A stretch of DNA of 64,000 bases, taken from contig OZ245920.1 of NCBI GenBank assembly GCA_965229685.1, positions 310,001-374,000 of the forward strand, read 5' to 3'. The DNA comes from Pacificispira sp033344895 (GTDB lineage Bacteria; Pseudomonadota; Alphaproteobacteria; UBA8366; Aestuariispiraceae). The position numbers and the translations under genes are program-made. Position 1 is the first letter of the stretch. Every line of letters begins with the position of its first letter. The notes beneath the pieces were generated by a model. The model had not been told where the DNA came from. It saw nothing but the letters and a program-made list of their open reading frames with translations, and ran no database searches. Positions 31,887-43,435 of this stretch are shown here, piece by piece.

Positions 31887-33797
31887 ATGAACCGACAGCA
31901 GCGACGCGCAGACAAAAAGAAGAACGGCTCGGGCGGCGGCCCGGGCGACCCCCGGCTCGACCAAGCCATGGCCCTGCATCAGGCCGGCCGACTGATGGAG
32001 GCCGACGGTCTTTACCGTCAGGTACTGGAGGCCGATCCGTCCCACCGCGACGCCCTGCGTCTGCGCGGCGCCTTGGCTTATCAGATCGGCAATCCGGCCG
32101 CTGCCGTGGAACTTCTGTCCACGGCGCGGAAGGTCGATCCCGACAATGCCGAGGTGCTGACCCTGCTGGGCCTCGCGCTGGAGGCATCGGGCAATGCGGA
32201 AGGGGCGGAAAAGGCCTATCGCCGCGCCCTGACCCTGACGCCGCGCTCCCCCGAAATCTGGAACAATCTGGGCGCCCTGTTGCGCGACCGGGGCCGTCAG
32301 CAGGATGCGGCGGAAGCATTCGGTCGCGCCGTCGTTCTCAAGCCCGATTATGTCGAGGCCTATCAGAATCTGGGCGTCACCCTGTATCGCATGGGCAATC
32401 TGACGGCATCGATTGCGGCCTTCGAGGCCGGGCTGGACGTCGCGCCGGGGGATGCTGATCTGCTGCTTAACTACGGCGTCGCGCTGTCCGATGCCGGACG
32501 GACCGAGGAAGCGGCGGCCTGTTACGCGGATGTGCTGGAAAAGGCACCGGACGATCCGGACGCCCTGACCAACCTTGCCGCCGCGCAGATGCGATTGGAA
32601 GACCTGGAAGGCGCGGAAGAGACGGCGCGGCGGGCCCTGTCCCTGGCGCCGGAAAGCGCCGGAGCGATGGCCAACCTGGCCATGGTGCTGGCCGCCGGAC
32701 GCCATTTCGAAGAGGCGGAGGGGCTCTATCACGACGCGCTGCGTGAAGCCCCGGACTTCGCGGATATCTGGGGCAATTACGGCAACCTTCTGATGGCGGC
32801 CGACCGGCTGGAAGAGGCGGAGGTCGCGTACAAGAAGGCGGTGAAACTGGACCCGTCGGAACCGCGGCATGCCTTTCAGCATGGTCTCTGCCGTTTGAAT
32901 CTGGGCGATCTGCGAAAAGGCTGGGCCCTGTATGAGAGCCGCATCGACTGCGGTGCCAGTGTGCCGGTGGAGGCTCCGAAGGCTGCCCGTTGGCAAGGGG
33001 AAGCACTACCCGGGCAGTCTCTGCTGATCGTGCCGGAACAGGGGCTGGGTGACGAAATTCGCATGTTGTCCTGTCTGGACGATGTCATCGCCGCGGCCGG
33101 ACCGGAGGCGCAGGTGACGGTCGGTTGCGACAGGCGCTTGGAATCGCTGGTCCGCCGGTCGATTCCTCAAGTACGAACCGCACCGCGCGAGGACGTTGCA
33201 TCCCGGAAGGCGGATGCCGTGATTCCCTGCGCATCCCTGCCGAACCTGTTTCGTCAGAGGCTGGATCAGTTTCCGGATCGTGCGGGCTACCTGCGGCCGG
33301 ATCCGGCGCGGGCGGAAGAGATGGCAGAACGCGTCGCCGCTCTCGGCGGTGGCGTCAAGGTCGGCATTGCATGGCGCAGCGGCCTGATCCGCGTTCGGAC
33401 CCGAAGCGCGCTGACCGAAATTGCGCAATGGGAGCCGATCCTGGCCGTTCCCGGCGTGACCTTCGTGAACTTGCAATACGGTGATGTCGATGCGGAATTG
33501 GCCGGTCGGCCTGTGGCGAAACTGGACGGCGTTGACCTGCGCGACGATCTGGAAACGGCTGCTGCACTGACCGCGAACTGCGACCTGGTCATCAATATGG
33601 GAACCTCGGTCGGCGATATGGCCGGGGCGCTGGGCGTGCCTTGCTGGTCACTGCTTCTGAAGCCCGACTGGGTGACGCTGGGTGCGGACCGGCATCCGTT
33701 CTATCCGAATACCAAGATCTTCTGGCGCATGCCGGATGAGGATTGGCCCGCGGTGCTGTCGCGCGTGGCGGAAGCCCTGGCGGCGACCGCGGGCTGA
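31887..33797 (+). CDS. TPR repeat protein with C-terminal glycosyltransferase-like domain
   Basis: 636 residues. Residues of about 25-345 are nine to ten TPR repeats (for instance NPAAAVELLSTARKVDPDNAE and ADRLEEAEVAYKKAVKLDPS). The C-terminal part (about 350-630) looks like a GT-B-like domain as found in many alphaproteobacterial TPR proteins: VPEQGLGDEIRMLSCLDD, VGIAWRSGL, and CDLVINMGTSVGDMAGALGVPCW. It may add sugar to a protein bound by the TPRs, in the way O-GlcNAc transferases do, but motifs are weak. Cytoplasmic. Often close to flagellin or surface genes, which is not seen here. Confidence 0.82.
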   Translation: MNRQQRRADKKKNGSGGGPGDPRLDQAMALHQAGRLMEADGLYRQVLEADPSHRDALRLRGALAYQIGNPAAAVELLSTARKVDPDNAEVLTLLGLALEASGNAEGAEKAYRRALTLTPRSPEIWNNLGALLRDRGRQQDAAEAFGRAVVLKPDYVEAYQNLGVTLYRMGNLTASIAAFEAGLDVAPGDADLLLNYGVALSDAGRTEEAAACYADVLEKAPDDPDALTNLAAAQMRLEDLEGAEETARRALSLAPESAGAMANLAMVLAAGRHFEEAEGLYHDALREAPDFADIWGNYGNLLMAADRLEEAEVAYKKAVKLDPSEPRHAFQHGLCRLNLGDLRKGWALYESRIDCGASVPVEAPKAARWQGEALPGQSLLIVPEQGLGDEIRMLSCLDDVIAAAGPEAQVTVGCDRRLESLVRRSIPQVRTAPREDVASRKADAVIPCASLPNLFRQRLDQFPDRAGYLRPDPARAEEMAERVAALGGGVKVGIAWRSGLIRVRTRSALTEIAQWEPILAVPGVTFVNLQYGDVDAELAGRPVAKLDGVDLRDDLETAAALTANCDLVINMGTSVGDMAGALGVPCWSLLLKPDWVTLGADRHPFYPNTKIFWRMPDEDWPAVLSRVAEALAATAG

Positions 33798-33800
33798 CCG

Positions 33801-34454
33801 TTAGGCCGTGGCGGTTTCGCGCGGCCGGACGTGATAGGCGCAGCGCCGCGCACCGGCCAGGATGTGGTCCGTCCGCTCGACCGCATAGTCGGGTCCAAGC
33901 GCTTCCGAAAAAACCTGCAGTTCCATCGCGCACAACCCGGTGCAGGCCTTCGCAGCCGCGCAGATCGGGCAATGGTTTTCAACAAAGACCAGACCGTCGT
34001 CGGCTTCTTCCACGCCGGCCATGTATCCTTCGCGGGACCGTATCTCCGCCAACGCATCCAGCTTGCTTCGGAGATCGGGGGCATCTTCCATGGCGCTGCG
34101 GTATAGTTCGGTCTGGCTGCGCGACCGTTCGCGGACGAGGGCATCCAGCGCGTCGTCGCCCATGCTGGCCCGGATCGCGTCAATCAGGCCAACCGCGAGT
34201 TCCGCATGGGCATCCGGAAAGTACCGGTCGGCGGCTTCCGTCAGGTACCATAGTTTTGCCGGACGACCGACGGGGCGGGGTTCGGTGCGGGATTCGACCA
34301 GACCCTCCGCCTGCAGGTCATAGAGATGCTGGCGGATTGCCATGGGCGTGACGCCGAGACCTTCGGCGAGTGCCGTCGCATCGCTGCAGCCGCCGGACTT
34401 GAGGCGGTTCATGATATCGCGCCGTGTTTTCGGTTTTGCGTCATTCTTGGCCAT
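33801..34454 (-). CDS. SufR-like Fe-S transcriptional regulator
   Basis: 217 residues from ATG 34454 (MAKNDAKPKTRRDI). Winged helix at 10-75 (SDATALAEGLGVTPMAIRQHLYDLQAEGLVE, then RPVGRPAKLWYLTEAA), followed by a helical linker and a cysteine cluster: CPICAAAKACTGLC with C162, C165, C171, C175 and a distant C205, which matches the Fe-S ligand arrangement of SufR-type regulators. It reads divergently from the Rieske-protein gene; two palindromes in the shared 88-base gap are the likely targets. Its regulon would then include itself and the Rieske/MFS pair, not suf genes, which are not in the window. Confidence 0.85.
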   Translation of the reverse strand: MAKNDAKPKTRRDIMNRLKSGGCSDATALAEGLGVTPMAIRQHLYDLQAEGLVESRTEPRPVGRPAKLWYLTEAADRYFPDAHAELAVGLIDAIRASMGDDALDALVRERSRSQTELYRSAMEDAPDLRSKLDALAEIRSREGYMAGVEEADDGLVFVENHCPICAAAKACTGLCAMELQVFSEALGPDYAVERTDHILAGARRCAYHVRPRETATA

Positions 34455-34461
34455 AACTGAG

Positions 34462-34473
34462 TTTCTAAAGAAA
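34462..34473. promoter_or_regulatory. Candidate operator 1 of the SufR-like regulator
   Basis: TTTCTAAAGAAA: TTTCT and AGAAA arms around AA. It lies 8 bases upstream of the regulator's own start codon and shares AAAGAAA with the site at 34513. Confidence 0.5.
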
Positions 34474-34511
34474 ATTGTTGCGTTAATCAAGGTCTGGCAT
34501 TAGAAGGTTTG

Positions 34512-34527
34512 TAAAGAAACTTCTTTA
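34512..34527. promoter_or_regulatory. Candidate operator 2 of the SufR-like regulator
   Basis: TAAAGAA-AC-TTCTTTA, seven-base arms, just upstream of the Rieske-protein start. It resembles the site at 34462. The whole gap is AT-rich in a GC-rich neighbourhood, and both sites would cover divergent promoters. Confidence 0.5.
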
Positions 34528-34542
34528 TAAATGAGGTGCGGC

Positions 34543-36141
34543 ATGACGATGGCGGAAGCGATGGATTGGCGGGATGTCGGCCCGCTGTCGGATCTCGATC
34601 AAACGGGGCGTCGGGTAATCAAGGTGGAAGGCAAGCAGATCGTCGTGTTTCGCTCAGGCGACCGGCTTCTGGCCTGCAACAATCGCTGCCCTCACGAGGG
34701 ATTTCCGCTATCCGAAGGTTCGCTGGGTGGCGAGAACGGCTGCACACTCACCTGTAACTGGCACAATTGGAAATTCGACCTGGATAGCGGCGAGACCATG
34801 GTCGGCGGTGACAAACTGCGGCGCTATCCGGTCCGGGTGTCGAATGGACGCATCGAACTGGATCTGTCCGATCCGCCAAGGGACGAGGCGGTGGCGGAGG
34901 CCCTCAACAACCTTGCAGATGCCCTCGATCGCCACGAATACGATCGGATCGCGCGGGAGATTGCCCGTCTGCAGCGGGCCGGTGGCGATCCGTTGGACGC
35001 GTTGCGCCGCGCCATTGCCGAAACGGTGGACAAGTTCGAGTTCGGGGCAACCCACGCCCTGCCGGCGACATCCGACTGGCTCTCTCTCAGGGTCAGGGCT
35101 GGTGACGATGCGGTTCGCAGCCTCGCCATGCTGACGGAATGTATCGGTCATTTTTCCTGGGACACGCGCCGTGAGCCGCGCTTCAGGTATACCAATGACT
35201 GGCGACCCTGGGACGAAGACGGATTCGTTGCCGCGGTGGAGGCCGAAGACGAAGCCACCGCCGTCGCCCACCTTCGCGGCGGTGTGGCCGCCGGCCTCGC
35301 CTGGCCGGATCTCGAGCGCGGATTCGCACGGGCCGCCCTCGCGCACTACGCGGATTTCGGTCATGCTGCGATCTATACCTATAAGATGCGGGCGCTGAAC
35401 GCCCAGTTGGGCGACATGGAAAGTCTCCTGAATCTCGGACTGTTGCTGACCCGGTCCCTGATCTATGCGACGCGCGAAGATCTGATCCCGGAATTCCGGT
35501 CTTACGGTTCGGCGCTGTCGGCGTGGGACGGTCAGGGGATGCAAGTGCCGAATCCGGCGGACCTGCGCAAAGGGTCCGTTCGCGAAATCCTCAACCGGAT
35601 GCTCGCCGGCTCAGCTCGGCCGGAGGAATTGTTCGAAGCGGCACTGGCGGCCGGGTTCTGGCAGTTGCTGCATTTCGACACCCGATGGCAGGACAAGACC
35701 GACAGCACGATCGCCCAAAGCGTCGGCTGGCTGGATTTCACCCATACCGTGACCTTTGCGAATGCGGTGCGGAAACTTTGCTCGACCCATCCTGATCTCT
35801 GGCCGCAGGGACTGCTTCAGATCGGTTGTTTTCTGGGCCGCAATTCGGGGTACACGGATCCGGATCTCGATGATGGTCCGTGGCGGGTGAACGACCCGAC
35901 GGGCGCGGTGGAATCGGCCCTGGCGAGCGTTGAGGATCATGGCGTGTTCGAATACATCGTCGCCAGTCATCTGTTGAAGCTCAGTTATGCGGTGCATGAG
36001 GAAATGACGGAATTGCCCGACCGGGATTGGCATCCGATTGCGGCGGCAGCGTTGCGCCGCTTCCTTGCCGGACCGCTGAAGCGCAAGCATACCCTGCGCA
36101 CGGCCCATCAGGCGCTCGAATTCGTGCGGGCCGAAGGATGA
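34543..36141 (+). CDS. Rieske domain protein with large helical C-terminal domain
   Basis: 532 residues from ATG 34543 (an ATG at 34531 is possible). Residues 8-110 are a Rieske domain with complete ligands: C49-P-H51 (CNNRCPHEGFPLSEG) and C71-NW-H74 (TCNWHNWKFDL). The remaining 420 residues are helical, with His in many helices (GHFSWDTRREP, ARAALAHYADFGHAAIYTYK, LLHFDTRW, LDFTHTVTFANA, ASHLLKLSYAVHEEM), unlike the aromatic-ring hydroxylase catalytic domain. That suggests a metal- or cofactor-binding helical oxidase (inference). Controlled with the divergent SufR-like gene and coupled (ATGA) to the MFS gene. Confidence 0.8.
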   Translation: MTMAEAMDWRDVGPLSDLDQTGRRVIKVEGKQIVVFRSGDRLLACNNRCPHEGFPLSEGSLGGENGCTLTCNWHNWKFDLDSGETMVGGDKLRRYPVRVSNGRIELDLSDPPRDEAVAEALNNLADALDRHEYDRIAREIARLQRAGGDPLDALRRAIAETVDKFEFGATHALPATSDWLSLRVRAGDDAVRSLAMLTECIGHFSWDTRREPRFRYTNDWRPWDEDGFVAAVEAEDEATAVAHLRGGVAAGLAWPDLERGFARAALAHYADFGHAAIYTYKMRALNAQLGDMESLLNLGLLLTRSLIYATREDLIPEFRSYGSALSAWDGQGMQVPNPADLRKGSVREILNRMLAGSARPEELFEAALAAGFWQLLHFDTRWQDKTDSTIAQSVGWLDFTHTVTFANAVRKLCSTHPDLWPQGLLQIGCFLGRNSGYTDPDLDDGPWRVNDPTGAVESALASVEDHGVFEYIVASHLLKLSYAVHEEMTELPDRDWHPIAAAALRRFLAGPLKRKHTLRTAHQALEFVRAEG

Positions 36142-37553
36142 GCCATACGGAAGCCGTTTCCTGGCGCGCGGTCCTGACCGGGCTGAATGCCGGCATGTTT
36201 GCGGTCATGAGCTTCGGCGTGTGGCTGCACGCGGCCGACAGCACCGTCGTCGCAACCCTGATGCCCAGCGTCGTCTTCGATATCGGCGGCGCGGAGCGCA
36301 TCTCGTGGAACTACATGCTCTACGAGCTTGCATCGATTGCGGCGGCATCTTGTGGCGCGCTGGTTGCGCGCCGCTTCGGCCTGCGTCAGGCGATGATCTG
36401 GTCGGCGCTCGCCTTCGGCCTGGGATGCGCGATCAGCGCGGTGACGCCGGTGATGACCGGCATGCTGGTCGGGCGCACGATCCAGGGTGCGGGCGGGGGA
36501 TTGCTGGTGGCCCTGACGATGATCGGCGCATCCAGCCTGTTTCCCAGACATTATACGCCCCGCGTCATGGCGGCGATTTCCGCAGTCTGGGGCGCCTCCG
36601 CCTTTGTCGGCCCGCTGCTGGGCGGTTTCTTCGCGGAATACCTGGATTGGCGCTACGGTTTCTGGGCCTTCGTCGCCCAGAGTTTCGTTCTGGCGCTGGC
36701 CCTGCGCCTCGCCCTTCCGGCGGCGTCGGAAGCTGGGGATGAGACCGCGCGGATTCCGTGGCGGCGGCTGGCGGTTCTGTCCGGTTCCGTGCTGGCGGTG
36801 GCCGTTGCCGGGCTGAAGGACGCGTTTTCCATGCAGTCGGCCGGCCTCTGCCTGTTCGGGCTGCTGGGCATGATCCTTTTTCTGCGCCTCGACGGTCGCG
36901 CCGGCAATGACCGATTGCTGCCGCGCGCGATCGGCGATGTGCGCGCGCCGGCCTGGAGCGGCCTGTCCGGTGTCTTCATGCTGGCCGTGGTGACGACGCC
37001 CTTTGTTGTCTATGGCCCGGTTCTGCTGTCGATCCTGCATGGCGTCGGGCCGATTGCCGCCGGCTATCTGGTTGCCCTGGAATCGGTAGCCTGGACTGTT
37101 GGTGCGCTGTGCTTTTCCGGGGTGGCCGGGACGGCGCAGCAACGGGTGATCCGTTGGAATTTTGTGGCGGTCGCAATTGGCTGCGCCGGTCTGGCACTGT
37201 TCGTTGCATCCGGCCCGATCTGGCTGTTGATGCCGTTCCTGTTCCTGCAGGGATTGGGGTTCGGTGCCTGTTTCGGACATATCCTGCATCGCTGCGTCGA
37301 CCTCGTGCCGCAGGATGACAAGGACCGAACCGCCTCCGCCCTGTCGTCGATTCAGACTTTCGGATATGCCCTGGGCGCGGCGATCATCGGGCTGATCGCC
37401 AATGCGGTCGGCTTCGGCGTCGATCCAGGGCCGGCCACGGCGGCGAATGCCGCGCATTGGGTTTTCGGGGCGATGCTCCCGCTTGCCGCGGTTTCGATCC
37501 TGACGATCCGGCTGTTGCCTAGCCAGCCTCGTGCTCACGGAGGCGCGGCATAA
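36138..37553 (+). CDS. MFS transporter
   Basis: 471 residues from ATG 36138, overlapping the Rieske gene stop by four bases; the frame is open 111 bases upstream but inside the previous gene. Twelve to fourteen membrane segments; the DHA-type motif A region is ARRFGLRQAMIW and motif C-like GASAFVGPLLGGFF is in TM5. Drug/H+ antiporter-like. It probably exports a product or toxin related to the Rieske protein. The last 35 bases overlap the MoaB gene tail to tail. Confidence 0.88.
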   Translation: MSHTEAVSWRAVLTGLNAGMFAVMSFGVWLHAADSTVVATLMPSVVFDIGGAERISWNYMLYELASIAAASCGALVARRFGLRQAMIWSALAFGLGCAISAVTPVMTGMLVGRTIQGAGGGLLVALTMIGASSLFPRHYTPRVMAAISAVWGASAFVGPLLGGFFAEYLDWRYGFWAFVAQSFVLALALRLALPAASEAGDETARIPWRRLAVLSGSVLAVAVAGLKDAFSMQSAGLCLFGLLGMILFLRLDGRAGNDRLLPRAIGDVRAPAWSGLSGVFMLAVVTTPFVVYGPVLLSILHGVGPIAAGYLVALESVAWTVGALCFSGVAGTAQQRVIRWNFVAVAIGCAGLALFVASGPIWLLMPFLFLQGLGFGACFGHILHRCVDLVPQDDKDRTASALSSIQTFGYALGAAIIGLIANAVGFGVDPGPATAANAAHWVFGAMLPLAAVSILTIRLLPSQPRAHGGAA

Positions 37554-38055
37554 GTTCGACGAAATTGCACGGGCGGTGGCGGAAATCCAGCTGCGACCGG
37601 AGGATTTCATCCCATCCGTCCTTGCAGGCGCCGGTCGATCCCGGCAGCGCGAACAGGTATGTGCCACGTGCCACGCCGGCCATGGCGCGGCTCTGGATCG
37701 TCGAGGTGCCGATCTTCTTCGCCGAAATCCAACGAAAATACTCACCGAAACCGGGGATGTCCTTCTCGCAGACCTGGGCAAAGGCTTCCGGCGTCACATC
37801 GCGGCCGGTCAATCCTGTCCCGCCGGTCGTGATGACGCAATCGACCTGCGGGTCGTCGATCCAGCGTGTCAGGATTTCCGCAATGGCCGGCGCGTCGTCG
37901 GTCACGATCTCACGCGCGGCCAGGACATGTCCGTCGCCCTCCAGACGCGAGACCAGCGTGTCGCCGGACCGATCGGTCTCCAGCGTGCGGCTGTCCGACA
38001 CTGTCAGGACCGCAATGCGGACAGGCTTGAAGGGCAGGCTCTCGTCGATCGCCAT
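37519..38055 (-). CDS. moaB: Molybdenum cofactor biosynthesis protein MoaB
   Basis: 178 residues; the MoaB/MogA fold is shown by VLTVSDSRTLETDRSGD near residue 17, CVITTGGTGLTGRDVTPEA near 75, and ALPGSTGACKDGWDEIL near 142. It adenylates molybdopterin (MPT) in Moco/Wco synthesis. It relates to the formate dehydrogenase, 27 kb away, only by pathway. Its 3' end overlaps the MFS gene by 35 bases on the opposite strand. No other mo genes are near. Confidence 0.94.
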   Translation of the reverse strand: MAIDESLPFKPVRIAVLTVSDSRTLETDRSGDTLVSRLEGDGHVLAAREIVTDDAPAIAEILTRWIDDPQVDCVITTGGTGLTGRDVTPEAFAQVCEKDIPGFGEYFRWISAKKIGTSTIQSRAMAGVARGTYLFALPGSTGACKDGWDEILRSQLDFRHRPCNFVELMPRLREHEAG

Positions 38056-38103
38056 TGCATTTCCCCTCGGGCATTTCCCTCGGATTGTGACTGCTTGCCG
38101 CCG

Positions 38104-39963
38104 TTACGGACGGATCGGGTTGCCGGTTCCGGAGACGGGAATGAGTTTCGTCTCACCATCCTGCTGAACATAGACCGGCCAGTCGCCGCCGATCAATGCA
38201 TCCATGCTGATCGGATGCTGCCCCAGTCGCAGCCGGTAGATCCAGTAGTTGGACAGAACATGCTCGATATAGTTTCGCGTTTCGCGCGATGGCAGGCTTT
38301 CGATGAACAGAAGCGGGTCGTCGCTGTAGTCGATGCGTTTGCGCCAGCGATTCAGGTTGCCCGGTCCGGCATTGTAGGCGGCCAATGCGTAGAGAAGGTT
38401 GCCGTTGATTTCCTTCAGTCCCAGGACATGACTGACGTATTTCTGGCCCAGGGAGAGGTTCAGACCCGGATCGAACAACGTGTCCCGTCCGGCGCCACGG
38501 AAGCGCTGGCCGGCCATGTATCCGGCGGTGGCCGGCATCAACTGCATCAGGCCGCGCGCGCCGGCATGGCTGATGGCGCGGGTTCGGAACTGCGATTCCT
38601 GACGCACGATGGCATAGACCAGCGCACGGTCGACCTTGAACCCATCCGACGGTTGCCAGCCCGGCAGCGGATACAGTGCACCATCCAGCAGGGTGTTCTG
38701 CTTGCGTGCCATGTCGCGGCCGATCCGGAAGGCGACATCGGCCAGCCCGGCCCGATCCGCAAACGCCAATAGCGTCCCGGCAAAGGACGGCGGCAGTTCG
38801 TCCACGAAGCGGCGCAGTTCCGCGTCGGCCAGATCCGTCTGACCGGATTCGATCAGCGCCAGGGCCCGGTGCGCGGCCGGAATGCGATACAGAAGTTCGA
38901 CCTCCGTTTCGGACATGACCGGCATATCGAAATTGAACGGAAGCTGCTCACCGAGGGCCTGGACCGCCAACAGCCCGTAGAAGGTGCGCGGATAGGCGGC
39001 GGCCCGCATCATGACGTCACTGACGCGGTGCGGTTTTCCGCCGATCAGATAGGCGCGCGACGCCCAAAACCCGCCTGCCGCCTTCAACCACTCGTCGGCT
39101 TCGGCGCTGACGCTCAACTGGTCGAAATGGGCTGCCGCCCGGTCCCAGTTTTCGGCGCGGAAGGCCGACAGCCCGCCCCACCAATGTGCCAGCGCGGCGC
39201 CGTCACCGGCCAGGGCCTCCGCCTCCGCCGCGACCGCCATCGCCTTGTCGTCCAGATGATAGCGGTAGTAGCCGCGGGCAATCACACCGAGGCTTTCCGC
39301 GTAGCTGACGGCGTCGAACAGACGCTTGTTTGCAGCGGTATCCAGTTTCTCCAGCGCGATCGTCACATTGCCGCGCTGGACGAGGCTGCGAATGCTGCGC
39401 TGAATGCCGCGAATGCGGTTCCGCTCGGATCGGGACTTGCCTTCAAAGCGCCGGCTGACAATGACGCCGGTTTCAGCTTCGTCGAGTATGTCCGTCACAG
39501 CGGCTTCCACCGCGTCCATGGATGGCAGTTCCGTTGCGCGGGGCTTGGCCGGATACTTGTAGTTTGCCGGGCGTCGCCGCAGCGCCAGCTTGTAGATGCG
39601 CGATGCACCGGGATGGTCGGCGTAATCCGACATCCAGTCTTTCAGCTCCCCGTAGGTGGAGCGGTACTTTGTCGGATGCATGTAGCGCTGGAAGAGGACA
39701 TGCCCCATCAAGCTACGGTCGGTCAGCTGTGCGATCAGCGCATCGGCGCGCTGCCAGTTGCCATCGCGCTGAATCCTGAAGATCTCGGCATAGAGGGATG
39801 CGTCCTTCGCCGACAGGACCGCCGGCAAGGGGTCTGCGGCTGTCCGGTTCGACAGGCCCGGTGCGATCGCTGCGGTTTCCGGATTCGTCCGAGTTTCCGC
39901 GACGGCGGAGCCGGCGGAAGCCACAATGCCCAGAAGGGCGCCAAGAATAAGGCGCGCAAACAA
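38104..39963 (-). CDS. Soluble lytic transglycosylase (Slt70-like)
   Basis: 619 residues with a signal peptide (MFARLILGALLGIVASAGSAVAE). A long helical superhelix of about 430 residues is followed by a lysozyme-like SLT domain: YAIVRQESQFRTRAISHAGA (catalytic Glu about 454), GLMQLMPATAGYM, and NLLYALAAYNAGPGNLNRWR. It cuts peptidoglycan with 1,6-anhydro product in the periplasm, for turnover or secretion-system insertion. Standard size. Read alone, 48 bases after the MoaB start. Confidence 0.93.
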   Translation of the reverse strand: MFARLILGALLGIVASAGSAVAETRTNPETAAIAPGLSNRTAADPLPAVLSAKDASLYAEIFRIQRDGNWQRADALIAQLTDRSLMGHVLFQRYMHPTKYRSTYGELKDWMSDYADHPGASRIYKLALRRRPANYKYPAKPRATELPSMDAVEAAVTDILDEAETGVIVSRRFEGKSRSERNRIRGIQRSIRSLVQRGNVTIALEKLDTAANKRLFDAVSYAESLGVIARGYYRYHLDDKAMAVAAEAEALAGDGAALAHWWGGLSAFRAENWDRAAAHFDQLSVSAEADEWLKAAGGFWASRAYLIGGKPHRVSDVMMRAAAYPRTFYGLLAVQALGEQLPFNFDMPVMSETEVELLYRIPAAHRALALIESGQTDLADAELRRFVDELPPSFAGTLLAFADRAGLADVAFRIGRDMARKQNTLLDGALYPLPGWQPSDGFKVDRALVYAIVRQESQFRTRAISHAGARGLMQLMPATAGYMAGQRFRGAGRDTLFDPGLNLSLGQKYVSHVLGLKEINGNLLYALAAYNAGPGNLNRWRKRIDYSDDPLLFIESLPSRETRNYIEHVLSNYWIYRLRLGQHPISMDALIGGDWPVYVQQDGETKLIPVSGTGNPIRP

Positions 39964-40195
39964 AGGTTTACGGGAAATCGGTCTTCCCCCAAATCATATG
40001 CCGGGCGATACGCGCGATCCGGGTCTCGTGCCCGTTCTGCGCGGTCAAAAACGGGATCGGCGACGCACGGCGTTTGTCTCAAATCCCCTGGCAGGATAGG
40101 TACGATATCAGGACCGCAAAAGCAAGCGGACGGAGGCGCGCAGGCTCCCGGATTTTCGGCGAACGGGGCGCGTGAACGGCTGTGGATGGGGAACA

Positions 40196-40396
40196 ATGAG
40201 CGAAGAATTCTGGACCGCACTGACCACGGCTTTTGGGCTGGTTCTGGTGATTGAAGGGCTGATTTACGCCCTGTTTCCCGGCGGTATGAAACGGATGATG
40301 GCCGCCGCAATGGAGATGCCGCCGGAAACGTTGCGTCGCGGCGGCGCGATCGCGGTGGCAGCAGGTGTCGTGATCGTCTGGTTGATCCGGGGGTGA
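40196..40396 (+). CDS. DUF2065 family small membrane protein
   Basis: 66 residues from ATG 40196. Two membrane helices (AFGLVLVIEGLIYALFPGGMKRMM and GGAIAVAAGVVIVWLIRG) around LEMPPETLRRG-like central loop; this is the DUF2065 pattern, often found beside the hfl genes but here alone upstream of uvrB. Function not established. The gap 39964-40195 before it shows no other gene. Confidence 0.85.
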   Translation: MSEEFWTALTTAFGLVLVIEGLIYALFPGGMKRMMAAAMEMPPETLRRGGAIAVAAGVVIVWLIRG

Positions 40397-40436
40397 GCGC
40401 TTGCGTCGGTCGGGCGGCGCCCTATAGTCACCGGTT

Positions 40437-42641
<2,205 letters not shown>

Positions 42642-42643
42642 CC

Positions 42644-43435
42644 ATGGCCGATCGCGAAAGACTGGCCATCGTGACCGGTGGCGCACGCCGGATCGGCCGC
42701 CGTATCTGTGAGGTGCTGGCGGCCAACCGTCATGCGGTGTGCATTCACTACAATTCGTCCGAAGCCGATGCAGTCGACCTGAAGCAGCGGATCGAAGAAG
42801 CTGGCGGGACGGCGATGATCCACGGTGCCGACCTGACGCAGAGCGGGGCGGCCGATGAGTTGATCGAAGCTGCGCTCGAACTGGGCCGCCCCGGCATTCT
42901 CGTAAACAACGCATCCTGTTTCGACTATGACAGGCCCGGCGACTGGGACTCGGCGCAGTTCGAAAACACCTTGCGCACCAATCTGATCGCGCCCCTAGCT
43001 GTCTCGAAGGCGTTTCACGCGCGCATCGGCCCGGACTGGCAGGATCCGAATATCGTGACCATTCTGGATCAGAAACTGTTCAACCGGAATCCGGATTACT
43101 TCACCTACACCATCTCCAAGGCCGGATTGCAGGAAGCGCAGTATCTGATGGCGATGTCATACGGGCCGGCCTGTCGCGTCAATGCCGTCGCGCCCGGCCT
43201 GACCCTGGTCAGCGGCCCACAGAGCGCGTCGCAGTTCGAAGAGGTTCACGGTCGAACCCTTTTGGGGCGGGGAACAGTCCCGGACGATATCGCCCGGGCG
43301 GTGCTTTATCTCGGTGGTGCGACCGGGGTGACGGGGGCCTGCCTGTCGGTCGATTGCGGGCAGCGGCACGTCGCATCGGACCGGGACGTCATGTTTCTGA
43401 GGCCGGAACGGGAAAGCGAAGGGGGCGAGCGGTGA
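42644..43435 (+). CDS. SDR family oxidoreductase, FolM/pteridine reductase-like
   Basis: 263 residues, three bases after uvrB. Rossmann motif TGGARRIGR at 11-19; the TGGxxRIG pattern with Arg residues is seen in NADPH-dependent pteridine reductases such as FolM. Active-site YTISK in FTYTISKAGL. Followed (four-base overlap) by folB, which supports a role in folate or tetrahydropterin metabolism, e.g. dihydrofolate/dihydromonapterin reduction (inference). The C-terminal loop DVMFLRPER is unusual but not disruptive. Confidence 0.82.
   Translation: MADRERLAIVTGGARRIGRRICEVLAANRHAVCIHYNSSEADAVDLKQRIEEAGGTAMIHGADLTQSGAADELIEAALELGRPGILVNNASCFDYDRPGDWDSAQFENTLRTNLIAPLAVSKAFHARIGPDWQDPNIVTILDQKLFNRNPDYFTYTISKAGLQEAQYLMAMSYGPACRVNAVAPGLTLVSGPQSASQFEEVHGRTLLGRGTVPDDIARAVLYLGGATGVTGACLSVDCGQRHVASDRDVMFLRPERESEGGER

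Noticed and set aside
36108..37781. 557-codon open frame antisense to the MFS gene
   Set aside because: Gln/Arg/His-rich shadow without family features.
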